Source: CAIKMD01 sp036501365 (lineage in GTDB: Bacteria; Pseudomonadota; Alphaproteobacteria; ATCC43930; CGMCC-115725). Taken from it: DNA of 64,000 bases. Location of the stretch: contig DASYAL010000087.1 of the NCBI GenBank assembly GCA_036501365.1, positions 124,001 to 188,000 on the forward strand, given 5' to 3'. The position numbers and the translations under genes are program-made. Under the pieces are notes generated by a model. The model saw only the letters and a list, made by a program, of their open reading frames with translations, had not been told where the DNA came from and ran no database searches. Below are positions 7,784 to 16,276 of the stretch, one piece after another; position 1 is the first letter of the stretch; each line of letters begins with the position of its first letter.

Positions 7784-8992
7784 ATGGGGGACGAGACCGC
7801 GGCGCATCCGCATCGCTGGGCCATGCTCGCCGGCGTTTGGGCGGTCTATTTCTGCTTCGGCTCGACCGCGGCGGCGATCGCGCCGCTGGTCTCGCGCATC
7901 ACCGCCGAGCTTCATCTCAGCCACACGCAAATGGGCTCGATCCTCGGCGCGTGGCAGCTCGTCTATATCGGCGCCGCCATTCCTTGCGGCGCGTTGCTCG
8001 ACCGCATCGGCCCGCGCCGCGGCCTGGCGCTCGGCGCGCTGGTGGTCGCGGCTTCGGGCATCCTGCGCGGCCTCGCCGGCAACTATGCGACGATGCTGCT
8101 CGCGGTCGGCGCTTTCGGCATCGGCGGCCCGCTGGTCTCGGTCGGCGCGCCAACGGTGATCCGCGATTGGTTCGTCGGCCGTGAGCGCGGCCTCGCCATG
8201 GGCATCTACAATATGGGCCAGTCGGTCGGGACGATCGGTGCGCTGTCGCTGACTTCGAGCCTCGGCCTGCGGCTCGCCGGCGGCAATTGGCGGTTGGTGC
8301 TGATCGGCTATGGCGTTCTTGCCTTGGTCGCGGCGCTCGCCTGGACCCTCGTCAGCAGCCATGAGGCGAGCCGCGCGCAAGAGCGGCTGCGCCGGGCCGA
8401 GAAGCCGGTGGCGCAATCGGGACTCTATCTCGAGCTGCTGCGCGCGCCGGCGATGCGCACCGTGCTCTACCTCGCCGTCGGCACTTTCTTCTTCGGCCAC
8501 GCCCTCAACAACTGGCTGCCGGAGATTCTGCGCGTCGGCGGCATGGATCCGGCGCGAGCCGGGCTCTGGGCGAGCATCCCGGTGGTGATCGGCATTTTCG
8601 GCGCGCTGGTCTTTCCGCGCCTCGCGATCCCCGAGCGGCGGATGAAGATCCTGGCGGCGCTGTTTGTCGCGCAGATGTTGGCGCCGCTCTGCATCGAATG
8701 GGGCGGCCCGGCGCTGACGGCGGGCTTGGTCTTTCAGGGGCTCGCGCGCGGCACGCTGTCGGTCGTCGTCGTGCTGGTGATGATGGAGCTGCGCGAGGTC
8801 GACGCCGGCCGCCTGGGCGCCGCCGCCGGGATGTATTTTACCGCCGGCGAGATCGGCGGCGTCCTCGGGCCGCTGACCATCGGCACGCTCTACGATGCAA
8901 CCGGCGGTTTTGCCATCGCGCTCTATTGCCTCGCCGCGCTTTGCGCCTGGCAGTTACTGCTGCTGTCGCGGCTCAAGACTGCGCTGCGCTGA
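7784..8992 (+). CDS. MFS transporter, CynX/NimT-like
   Basis: A 402-aa inner-membrane carrier with about 12 hydrophobic segments. The MFS loop 2-3 signature is visible as GALLDRIGPRRGLALGA. A second positively charged mid loop (SSHEASRAQERLRRAEKP) separates the two halves. The frame is open further upstream, but that extension is encoded by an intergenic repeat and lacks family-like sequence, so the ATG at MGDETAAHPHR is preferred. It follows the VOC dioxygenase on the same strand and probably imports a small organic anion or aromatic acid; direction and substrate are not visible. Confidence 0.9.
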   Translation: MGDETAAHPHRWAMLAGVWAVYFCFGSTAAAIAPLVSRITAELHLSHTQMGSILGAWQLVYIGAAIPCGALLDRIGPRRGLALGALVVAASGILRGLAGNYATMLLAVGAFGIGGPLVSVGAPTVIRDWFVGRERGLAMGIYNMGQSVGTIGALSLTSSLGLRLAGGNWRLVLIGYGVLALVAALAWTLVSSHEASRAQERLRRAEKPVAQSGLYLELLRAPAMRTVLYLAVGTFFFGHALNNWLPEILRVGGMDPARAGLWASIPVVIGIFGALVFPRLAIPERRMKILAALFVAQMLAPLCIEWGGPALTAGLVFQGLARGTLSVVVVLVMMELREVDAGRLGAAAGMYFTAGEIGGVLGPLTIGTLYDATGGFAIALYCLAALCAWQLLLLSRLKTALR

Positions 8993-9081
8993 ACATCGGG
9001 GTGGCGGAGGGCGCGCCGGCGCGGCAAGATTGGCGGCGATAAGACAGCGGCGCCGATGCCGCGATAAACAGGGAGAACGAG

Positions 9082-10101
9082 ATGAGCGCGACGCTGCTGC
9101 GAAGGGATGCGCGGATGCTGGCGACGGTCGTCGTGGCGGCGGCCGCGCTGGCGCCGCTTGCGGCCAAGGCCGCCGATGAGACGACGACCCTTGCCGTCCC
9201 GGCGATCAATCTCGGCTTCCTCGACCGCTATGTCGCCGAGGATGAAGGTTTTTGGAAAGACCAGGGCCTCGAGGTGAAGATCCAGCACATCCAGGGCATC
9301 GGCTCGATGAACGCCGTGATCTCGGGCTCGGTCGATTTCTCGATGTCGTCCGGCCCGTCGATCACCCGCGCCAATGCGCGCGGCCAAAAGCTCGTCGCGC
9401 TCGCGACCGGCATCAATGAATCGGACGAAGATATCGTCATCCGCAAGGAGATCGCCGATGCCGCGCATTTCGATCCCGCCGCGCCGCTCGAGACCCGCGG
9501 CAAGATACTCGCGGGCAAGACGATCGCGACCGGCGGCGCCGGGGCGATCCCCGACATCGTGTTGAAAGCGGTCCAGAAGCTGTCGGGCGTGGCGCGCGAC
9601 GACGTCACCACCACGCCGATGCAGCCGCCCGAATTCATGGCCGCCTTCTCGCGCAAGGCGATCGACGGCTTTGTTTCCGGCCCGCCCTTCACCCAGCAGA
9701 CGCTGATCGATGGCACCGGCGTGCTGGTCTCCAACGCGGCCAAGGGCGAGCCGACGCAATACTCGCCGGTGTCGTCGTCGTTGCTGCTTGCCCGCGCGAG
9801 CTTCTGCCCAGAGCATCGCTCGATCTGCACGAAGATGGTGCATGGCGTGGTCGAGGCGGCGCGGTTTATCCACGACCACCCGAAGGAAACCCTGGCGGTG
9901 ATCAAGAAGTATTTTCAGACCAACGACAGGGTGACGGAGGCCTCCTACGAGGCGCTCAAGGCGATGACGCCGGTGCCGCCGATCACCACGCCGAAATCGC
10001 TCGAGAACGCCGACAATATCAATGTTGCCGCGGGCTTCATGTCGGAGACCGACAAGCTGAAAGATTACGCGGCGATCATCGACAACGAGTTCGTGAAATG
10101 A
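9082..10101 (+). CDS. NMT1/SsuA-like ABC substrate-binding protein (first of pair)
   Basis: A 339-aa periplasmic binding protein with a Sec signal (residues 1-30, cut near AKA-ADE). The mature part has the type 2 periplasmic-binding fold pattern of the NMT1/THI5/SsuA family: LAVPAINLGFLDRYVAEDEGF near the start, GSMNAVISGSVDFSMSS, and a C-terminal helix-rich end. A ribosome site (aggga) precedes the ATG. Its stop overlaps the start of a paralogue (ATGA, 10098-10101), so the two are translationally coupled. No permease or ATPase of this type lies nearby; members bind sulfonates, nitrate, thiamine precursors or aromatic acids. Confidence 0.9.
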   Translation: MSATLLRRDARMLATVVVAAAALAPLAAKAADETTTLAVPAINLGFLDRYVAEDEGFWKDQGLEVKIQHIQGIGSMNAVISGSVDFSMSSGPSITRANARGQKLVALATGINESDEDIVIRKEIADAAHFDPAAPLETRGKILAGKTIATGGAGAIPDIVLKAVQKLSGVARDDVTTTPMQPPEFMAAFSRKAIDGFVSGPPFTQQTLIDGTGVLVSNAAKGEPTQYSPVSSSLLLARASFCPEHRSICTKMVHGVVEAARFIHDHPKETLAVIKKYFQTNDRVTEASYEALKAMTPVPPITTPKSLENADNINVAAGFMSETDKLKDYAAIIDNEFVK

Positions 10102-11096
10102 GAGTGATGTCGCGCTTCGTTTTCGGCTGCGCCGCGTTGTTGCTCGCGGCGCGGCCGGCGGCACAAGAGCGTACGACGCTGGCGCTGCCCTCGATCAGCC
10201 CCGGCTTTACCGCGATCTATGTCGCCGAGGATAAGGGGCTGTGGAAGGAGCAGGGGCTCGATGTCACGGTGAGCCAGATCGCGGGCGTCGGCACCATCAA
10301 CGCGGTGATCGCCGGCAGCATCGATTTCTCCGGCAGCACCGCGGGCACCTTGATCCGGGCGGCGGTCGCCGGCCAGCGGATGACGGCGATCGCCAATCTG
10401 ACCGATCGGCCGATGGACGAGGTGGTGATCCGCAAGGACGTGGCCGCCGCGCGCAGCTTCGATCCCGAGGCCTCTCTTGCGCAACGTGCCGCGTTGCTGA
10501 AAGGGCTGCGCATCGCAGTCGATGCGATCAACACCATCAATCACGGCTTCCTGCGCTATGTCGCGCGCAAGGGCGGACTCGATGCCGATACCGACGTTAC
10601 CGTGGCGCCGATGCAGTCGCCGACGATGGCGGCGGCGCTTCACGCCAAGGCGATCGATGGCTTCTCGGTATCGCAGCCCTGGACGACGGCGGTGATCGTC
10701 GACGGCAGCGCGGTGCGGCTTGCCAGCGTGCCGGGCGGCGATTTCCCCGAGCTGATCCCGTTCGGCGGCGGCATCATCGTCACCCGGCCGGAATTCTGCC
10801 GCGACCATCGCGACATCTGCACGAAGATGGGGCAGGGCATCGTCGCGGCGGCGCATTTCCTCCGCGACCATCCGGCCGAGACGCTGGCGATCCTCAAGCC
10901 GCGCTTCGGCTCGCTCGATCCGGCCACTCTGGCGGCGGCGTTCGAGAGCTATCGCGCGGCGACGCCGGCCTCGCTCGCCGTGACTGCCGATATCCTCGCC
11001 AGCTCGCAGAATTTCGAGATCGAGACCGGGCTCACCAAGCCGAAGGACAAGCTCGCCTCTTTCGTCGGGCTCTATAGCGACGACTTCGTGCAGTGA
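10098..11096 (+). CDS. NMT1/SsuA-like ABC substrate-binding protein (second of pair)
   Basis: A 332-aa paralogue of the gene before it. They share the opening LALPSISPGFTAIYVAEDKGLWKEQGLDV, the GTINAVIAGSIDFSGS segment, the CRDHRDICTKMGQG segment near residue 235, and the same ending (KDKLASFVGLYSDDFVQ versus KDKLKDYAAIIDNEFVK). The signal peptide is short (about 1-20, cut near AAQE). Start overlaps the upstream stop by ATGA. Two adjacent diverged binding proteins without a transporter suggest either a shared remote permease or different ligand preferences. Confidence 0.9.
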   Translation: MRVMSRFVFGCAALLLAARPAAQERTTLALPSISPGFTAIYVAEDKGLWKEQGLDVTVSQIAGVGTINAVIAGSIDFSGSTAGTLIRAAVAGQRMTAIANLTDRPMDEVVIRKDVAAARSFDPEASLAQRAALLKGLRIAVDAINTINHGFLRYVARKGGLDADTDVTVAPMQSPTMAAALHAKAIDGFSVSQPWTTAVIVDGSAVRLASVPGGDFPELIPFGGGIIVTRPEFCRDHRDICTKMGQGIVAAAHFLRDHPAETLAILKPRFGSLDPATLAAAFESYRAATPASLAVTADILASSQNFEIETGLTKPKDKLASFVGLYSDDFVQ

Positions 11097-11132
11097 CGGG
11101 CCGCGTGCTAGGATACGAGCAAGGAGATCGCC

Positions 11133-11636
11133 ATGGATGATGTCGCCCTGAAGCCGCGCGTCGAGCCGCTCAACAAGCCGATAATGCTGTCGCATGGCAC
11201 CATTACCTGCAAAAACATCGAAGCTTCGCGCCGCTTCTACGAGGAGTTCCTCGGCCTCGACGTCGTGCAACACACCGAGCGCGGCGTGCTGTTACGCAAG
11301 GGCGGCTATTGCGTGATCGTGTGCCTCGAGGTCGGCGAGCATGTGAAGCCGGTCGACCGCCAGCATCATTGGGGCATCGATCTCGATTCGCGCGAGGCGG
11401 TCGATCGCGCGCTCGCTCTGGCGCACGAGCTCAAGGACGAATACGGCATCCATCAGATCTCGCGCATCACCGACCATCACGGCGGCTATTCCTTTTATTT
11501 CCGCGATCTCGACCACAATTACTGGGAGTTCCAGTATGTCGGCGACGGCCAGACCAGCGGCGACGGCCGCTACGACCGGTTCTTCGCCCGCGGCGACGTG
11601 CACGAGAAGAACCAGCCGATCGTCGAACGCGATTAG
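11133..11636 (+). CDS. Single-domain VOC dioxygenase-like protein
   Basis: A 167-aa cytoplasmic VOC-fold protein. Probable metal ligands are His21 (MLSHGTITC), a His in the central RQHHWGIDL segment, and Glu in NYWEFQYV, matching the H-H-E arrangement of glyoxalase/extradiol families. A clear ribosome site (aaggag) lies 8 bases before the ATG. It follows the binding-protein pair by 36 bp and may be in their operon. A ring-cleavage enzyme or related lyase is possible; the substrate is not readable. Confidence 0.85.
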   Translation: MDDVALKPRVEPLNKPIMLSHGTITCKNIEASRRFYEEFLGLDVVQHTERGVLLRKGGYCVIVCLEVGEHVKPVDRQHHWGIDLDSREAVDRALALAHELKDEYGIHQISRITDHHGGYSFYFRDLDHNYWEFQYVGDGQTSGDGRYDRFFARGDVHEKNQPIVERD

Positions 11637-12286
11637 CGCGCGGCTTCCGCCACCATCACGCTCGCCTTGAGATAGAGCAGGGTCGCTTTCGCGTCCGAGG
11701 GCGCCTCCGCGACGGTGTTGCGCCTGGCGGCAAGAAATAGCTCCGCCTCGACCGTCAGGCCGACGGCCTCGGCGGCCGGCGTCAACTCCGCGAAGCGGTA
11801 TTTGCGATAGAGCGGATGCACGCCGGTATGCGACGAATAGGTCGCGACGATCAGCGCGCCGTGGGAACGCAGCACGCGCCGCGCCTCGACGAAAACCTCG
11901 GCGAGCGGCAGGTGGCCGATCGATTCCGGAAACAGCACGACATCGAAGCTCGCCGCCGCGAAGGGCAGGAAGCGCGCATCGGCTTCGACCGGCCGGTCGA
12001 GCCCCGCGCGCACCGCGCGTCTCAGCATCGGGTGCGATAGGTCGATCCCGACGAGGCGATGGCCGCTGGCGGCGAGATGGCTTTCGAGCTCGCCATTGCC
12101 GCAGCCGATCGAGAGGATGTCGCGGGGCGTTGCGCCGAGCCCCGCGGCAAGCCAGCGGCGATAGGCCGGCGAGATCGCGCTATAGGTGAAATAGTTGCTG
12201 TCGCTCCAGCCCTTGCTGCCAATGCGACGATAGAACCGCGCCGGACTGGGGGTGCTCGCTTTTTTCTTCTGCTTGTGACGCGCCAT
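11633..12286 (-). CDS. Class I SAM-dependent methyltransferase
   Basis: About 217 aa. The SAM-binding motif I is ILSIGCGNGELESHL, then the acidic loop GIDLSHPML, and motif IV-like FDVVLFPESIGHLP. The N-terminus is very basic (MARHKQKKK). A longer in-frame reading runs into the tRNA-Ser gene, so the ATG at 12286 is preferred. It overlaps the end of the convergent VOC gene by 4 bp. The acceptor molecule is unknown. Confidence 0.85.
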   Translation of the reverse strand: MARHKQKKKASTPSPARFYRRIGSKGWSDSNYFTYSAISPAYRRWLAAGLGATPRDILSIGCGNGELESHLAASGHRLVGIDLSHPMLRRAVRAGLDRPVEADARFLPFAAASFDVVLFPESIGHLPLAEVFVEARRVLRSHGALIVATYSSHTGVHPLYRKYRFAELTPAAEAVGLTVEAELFLAARRNTVAEAPSDAKATLLYLKASVMVAEAAR

Positions 12287-12306
12287 GACCCCGAACCTGA
12301 ACATGC

Positions 12307-12396
12307 TGGCGGATGGGGTGAGATTCGAACTCACGATCGAGTTACCCCGATGCCGGTTTTCAAGACCGGTGCCTTAAACCGCTCGGCCACCCATCC
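12307..12396 (-). tRNA. tRNA-Ser(UGA)
   Basis: The minus strand folds as a class II (long variable arm) tRNA: acceptor ggatggg paired with cccatcc, D arm with gccgagcggtttaaggc, anticodon loop cttgaaa giving anticodon UGA, long variable arm (catcggggtaactcgatcg), T arm with gttcgaatc, and an encoded 3' CCA. It reads UCA and, by wobble, other UCN serine codons. It sits immediately upstream of the methyltransferase start. Confidence 0.97.
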
Positions 12397-12878
12397 GTGT
12401 CGCGGCAATATCGTTCAAGACGGGCGCGAAGGCAATCGTGGCTCGGGCATACCAACTGCGCAATCAAATGTGAAAAAGCCGCGATCTTTGGGGCATTCGG
12501 TCTCTGCGCGGCAACTACACCGTGCCGGCCGAGTTACGACTTTATCCGCCGCGCCGAAAATCGTTCTGTCGAGGAAGGAAAAGCATCATGGAGCTCATGA
12601 TCTGCGCCACGCTAGCGATACTCCTCGCCACTTCCGCTCGCGCGATAAGAATGGCGATGACCGCGGCACCGGCCCGGCGGCGGGTGGAAATGCGGCGAAG
12701 CGGCTAATCGCGGGCGCGCGCGGCACTGGCTGAGCCTTGGCCGAGCCGATCGAAATGTGAAAAAGCCGTGGCTTTGCCGGCAATCGCAAGCGCACTCGCA
12801 ACTTCAAAGTGAATCGGGCGTTAGATTTCCATTCCCGTAGCAAATTCAGTTCATGACCAACCACATCAGGAGTCTGCG
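12397..12878. other. Intergenic region beside tRNA-Ser, with a 16-bp direct repeat
   Basis: 482 bases upstream of the tRNA gene (which reads leftward) and of a lipoprotein gene (rightward). It contains an exact 16-bp direct repeat, aaatgtgaaaaagccg, at 12466-12481 and 12753-12768, with related flanks. Only one weak small frame (12588-12707) looks possible. No integrase or complete mobile element is seen. Confidence 0.5.
12588..12707 (+). CDS. Possible small secreted peptide (39 aa)
   Basis: A short frame starting with a well-placed ribosome site (gaggaagg) and ATG. The first 17 residues, MELMICATLAILLATSA, look like a hydrophobic signal, followed by a basic tail. Coding support is weak and no family is recognised. 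It may be chance or a remnant lying between the two 16-bp repeats. Confidence 0.22.
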   Translation: MELMICATLAILLATSARAIRMAMTAAPARRRVEMRRSG

Positions 12879-13121
12879 ATGAAAATGGTAACTTATGCCG
12901 CTGCGCTGGCGCTTGTCTTCTCGACGGCGGCCTGCAGCAACTGGTTCGGCGACCAATCGAGCGATCAGAATGCGCAAACGCCGTTCTCCAACGGCCTGCG
13001 TACCAGCCCGCAGCAACCGACGAGCTGCTCGCCGGCAGATGCGACCTGCGGTTCCGGCATTGGCAATCCGTCGGTGCAATCACCGACGCAGAAGCGGTTG
13101 ATGGGCACCCAGTCACAATAA
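12879..13121 (+). CDS. Small putative lipoprotein
   Basis: 80 aa. The N-terminus has two residues of n-region, a hydrophobic stretch (AAALALVFSTA) and Cys19 in STAACS, resembling a lipobox with Thr at the -3 position. The mature part is rich in Ser, Gln, Asn and Pro, with two further Cys (SCSPADATCG). A ribosome site (aggag) sits a little far from the ATG. Such short polar lipoproteins are common in alphaproteobacteria; function unknown. Confidence 0.7.
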   Translation: MKMVTYAAALALVFSTAACSNWFGDQSSDQNAQTPFSNGLRTSPQQPTSCSPADATCGSGIGNPSVQSPTQKRLMGTQSQ

Positions 13122-13189
13122 GTCCCGGCCTCTCTGCGCGGGTGGCGCTCTAGTGCAACCCCATGAGCCGGGAAAACAAAGGAGAAACC

Positions 13190-13357
13190 ATGCCGTTTGA
13201 AGGCTCGCGCGCGCAGCTTTATCGCGAACGGGCGCGCGAGGTGCGTGCGGTAGCCACCAACTGTGTCGACGGCGTGATCCGGCAGCAACTTCTGATCGTC
13301 GCCGCGGAATATGATGCCTTGGCGCGGCAAGTCGAGGAAGGCGTGCTAAGCCATTGA
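13190..13357 (+). CDS. Small conserved helical protein (YRERAREVR type)
   Basis: 55 aa. The ATG with aaaggag six bases upstream sets the start; an upstream in-frame ATG would add nine residues without a ribosome site. The sequence is one helical unit, YRERAREVRAVA followed by LLIVAAEYDALARQVEE, a pattern common in short alphaproteobacterial proteins of unknown role. No signal peptide. Confidence 0.72.
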   Translation: MPFEGSRAQLYRERAREVRAVATNCVDGVIRQQLLIVAAEYDALARQVEEGVLSH

Positions 13358-13946
13358 GCGGTGCTGCTGGGTGGCCGAGCGCAGCAGCACCGACTGAGGC
13401 GTAGCGCTAAGGACTAACGCTAAGATCGGATCAGCGCGGCGCGCGCCTCACGCCGCGCGGTTGGACCGCTCGCTCAGAGCCGTCGGCTGAACCGATGGTT
13501 GGCCTGATGCTGTTCAAAGGTTGCAAAGGATAGGAGATGGTCTATCTGCACCGCGTCGGAATTGAAGTCGGGGCGATGATCAGGAGCTTATCGGAAACAT
13601 TTCCGGGGTTAGTAGTTTCCGCATGCTGCGCGACTCTCCGCAGACCTTCGACGATTTGCCGAAATTGCTGAATCTCCTTCAACGTCATCACGGCATTCCC
13701 CCAACGCACTTCTTTTACCACCATCCTGAGTTGAGGCGAGTAACGATTCGGCCAGCGCCAACAGGGCAGGCCGGCATAATTCATTTAGATCAACGCCGAT
13801 GAAAATCGCTCACGTCCTGGACGCGGGACTAAAATCTCGATCCATCGCGGGCGCAGATGCGCTACGGTACCAAAAGCAGATGCAATCGAATTCGGCGATG
13901 TGGCCGGGCGAGAGCGCTGTGCCAACCGGAGCCTTCATCACTACGC
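13358..13946. other. Long intergenic region with lower-GC patch
   Basis: About 590 bases. The first part holds GC-rich inverted sequences (around 13435-13465). Between about 13500 and 13800 the composition is visibly less GC-rich than the surrounding genes. One weak minus-strand small frame is listed separately; nothing else supports a gene. Confidence 0.45.
13542..13688 (-). CDS. Possible small protein (48 aa)
   Basis: Reads MTLKEIQQFRQIVEGLRRVA and continues for 28 residues. The N-terminal part is a plausible amphipathic helix, and ggggga lies upstream of the ATG. Codon use is less GC-rich than neighbours. Family not recognised; it may be transferred DNA or non-coding. Confidence 0.25.
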   Translation of the reverse strand: MTLKEIQQFRQIVEGLRRVAQHAETTNPGNVSDKLLIIAPTSIPTRCR

Positions 13947-14942
13947 CTATCGCAGCAACAGCAGCCCCGCGAAGATCAGATAGAGGACACTCGACCAAGT
14001 CAGCTGCGTGCCGGTGACATGGCCGCCGCGGAACATCAGGAACAGCGCGCTGACCGCGATCGCCGTCACACCCGCGGCGAGGATCACTGGCCGGCTGAAT
14101 AGCCACGGCGTGCCGAACAGGCCGCAGGCGGTCGGGATGGTCGCCTGGATCATCATCGCGCCGCTGATATTGGCGAGCGCCATGCGCTCCTTGCCTTGGC
14201 GTACCCAGATGATCGCGTTCATCGTCTCGGGCATCTCGGTCGCGATCGGGCTGAAGAGCAGCGCGACGAGCTGTGGCGACATGCCGAGCCATGGCCCGAT
14301 GATGTCGAGCTGGGCGACGAAGACGCGCGAGGCGACGAAGATCACGATCAGCGCTGTCACGGTTTGCAACGCCGCCCAGGCGAGCGATGGCATGGCATCG
14401 CGGCGACGGATCTTCAGCGGCTCGAGATCGTCGCTCTCGTGCTTGTCGCCTTCGCGCCGCAGCTCTTTCCAGACATAAAGCGCATAGGCAGCGAGGAACA
14501 GGAAACCGAACCACCACTTGCCGGGAAAGGCGACGAGGCCGAGCGTCAGCTTGCACAGGAAGATGCAGAGGAACCAGCCCTGGTCGCGGCTAAGGCGTCG
14601 GCAATCGACGTCGAGCGCTTCCTTGCGCCGCACCCGTAACCGTGCCGAGCCCATCAGGGTCACGCCGACGACCGCATAGGCGAGGGTGCTGAGGGCGAGA
14701 GGGCCACCGAGCGCCGCGCCGACGCCGATCTCGCGCTCGGCGGCGGTCGCGCCGAAGGTTACGGCAACGAAGGTGACGACGCTTTCGGGCAAAGCGGTAC
14801 CGAAAGCGGCGAGGATAGTGCCGGTCGCGGTCTCGGCAATCTTCAGGTGATAGCCGACCCATTCCACGCCGTTGACGAAGAATTCGCAGGACAAATAGAT
14901 CAGGACGGCGGAACCGAGGAAGAGGAGAAGGGTGAGGGCCAT
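13947..14942 (-). CDS. Ca2+/cation antiporter (CaCA) family protein
   Basis: 331 aa, about ten hydrophobic segments. Both alpha repeats typical of sodium/calcium exchangers are visible: GTILAAFGTALPESVV near residue 40 and LFSPIATEMPETMNAI near 235, each with the acidic Pro-Glu element that forms the ion site. A hydrophilic central loop (RREGDKHESDDLEPLKIRRR) splits the halves. The start at MALTLLLFLG is chosen because the upstream extension is polar, arginine-rich and unlike the family. Likely exports Ca2+ or another cation in exchange for H+ or Na+. Confidence 0.88.
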   Translation of the reverse strand: MALTLLLFLGSAVLIYLSCEFFVNGVEWVGYHLKIAETATGTILAAFGTALPESVVTFVAVTFGATAAEREIGVGAALGGPLALSTLAYAVVGVTLMGSARLRVRRKEALDVDCRRLSRDQGWFLCIFLCKLTLGLVAFPGKWWFGFLFLAAYALYVWKELRREGDKHESDDLEPLKIRRRDAMPSLAWAALQTVTALIVIFVASRVFVAQLDIIGPWLGMSPQLVALLFSPIATEMPETMNAIIWVRQGKERMALANISGAMMIQATIPTACGLFGTPWLFSRPVILAAGVTAIAVSALFLMFRGGHVTGTQLTWSSVLYLIFAGLLLLR

Positions 14943-15250
14943 GCTCGGCTCGATCCGGGGCCAGGCGACGCTCCGACATCCACCGTCGCGCCCAGCCGGC
15001 CGGGACGGTCGATGCCAAAGGTCTCGCCAAAAGCCTGATCGGATTGCCAGCGCCATGGCCGAAGCCAAGTATGTTGACGCAGGCCCCGCTGCTGCGGGCG
15101 GCTACTCCCCAATGACAGGCGCCACGATAAGGCGGTTCATCGAGGAGGTAAAGCTTCGAATGCGCTAAACCATGATCGGGTAAGGCGGAATCGCAAGTCG
15201 ATTCCAGCTCAGCCGTGAATCATGATCTAAATTTTCTAAACGACCGTGCT

Positions 15251-16276
15251 CTAGGGCCCGCCGACGAGCTTGGCGTAGCGCGTATCGATCATCGACGTCG
15301 CCTCGATATGGACTTTCTGCATGCCCTGCGCCTCGTACCAGTCGAGCATGCGCTGGATGTCGCCGACATTTACGCGCGCGTCGGGCTCGACATAGTTGAG
15401 GCCCTGGGTGATGACGTTGGGCGGCTGGCTGAGGCCCTTTGCCATCAGCGCGATCATCGCCGGCGCGCCCGGCTGATCGGCGCGCTCGCCCTGCGCGTCG
15501 ACGAAAGCGGTGTCCCAGGCCTGCGCCGCCTTGCGGAAGGCGGCAAGGAAATGGCGCACCGTGTCCGGCCGCTCATTCGCGATCTTGGTCGAGGTGACGG
15601 TGCCGGTGACTTGTGCGCCGTGCACCTCGTCGTCGAGCCAGGCGAGGAACTTGGCGCCGCCGCGATTGACGACGGCGTTGAGATTGGCCGAGCTCATGAT
15701 CGAGGAATCGACCTGGCCGCCGGTTAGGGCCGAGGCGACATTGGCATTCGATTGCAGGCCGATCACGCGCACGCTCTTGATGTCGATGTTATGGACCTGC
15801 AGCATCAAAGCCAGCGCATATTGCAACGGCGAGCCGAGCTGGGTGATGCCGACCGAATGGCCGGCGAAATCGGCCATGGATTTGAGGCCCGCGGCATAGG
15901 CTTGGTTCGAGGCGACAAAGCCGAGGCCGTGGAAGCCGGGATGCTCGACAGTGTCCCCGCCGATGATCTTCAGCGCGCCCTGATTGGCGAGAACGAAGAA
16001 CGCGTCGGTGAGGCCGGCCGAGCCGAAATCGATATCGCCGCTCATGACTGCGACCACGATCGGCTGGGCCGATTCGAAGGGTACGAGCTTGGCATCGAGC
16101 CCCTCGTCCTTGAAATAGCCTTTGGCATCGGCGACGACGAGCGGAATGCTGGCGAGCGAGGTGCTGACGATGCCGACGCGGATCGGATCGCCGGCCGCGG
16201 CGCACCGGGCGTGGAGCAGCGCCGCGAGCAGCAATCCCGCCGCCATTGGCAGGGCGCGATATCGGAACACCGGCAT
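15251..16276 (-). CDS. NMT1-like ABC substrate-binding protein (second of tandem pair)
   Basis: 341 aa with a Sec signal (residues 1-30, cut near AAAGDP). Mature part begins DPIRVGIVSTSLASIPLVVA and has KGYFKDEGLDAKLVPF, SGDIDFGSAG and a C-terminal MIDTRYAKL. It is a close paralogue of the gene just upstream (DPIRVAYVSSSLASIALVVA; LIDTRYAKL). Start is at 16276, overlapping the upstream stop as TGATG, so the two are coupled. A longer frame exists but would lie inside the paralogue. No transporter membrane component is adjacent. Confidence 0.92.
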   Translation of the reverse strand: MPVFRYRALPMAAGLLLAALLHARCAAAGDPIRVGIVSTSLASIPLVVADAKGYFKDEGLDAKLVPFESAQPIVVAVMSGDIDFGSAGLTDAFFVLANQGALKIIGGDTVEHPGFHGLGFVASNQAYAAGLKSMADFAGHSVGITQLGSPLQYALALMLQVHNIDIKSVRVIGLQSNANVASALTGGQVDSSIMSSANLNAVVNRGGAKFLAWLDDEVHGAQVTGTVTSTKIANERPDTVRHFLAAFRKAAQAWDTAFVDAQGERADQPGAPAMIALMAKGLSQPPNVITQGLNYVEPDARVNVGDIQRMLDWYEAQGMQKVHIEATSMIDTRYAKLVGGP

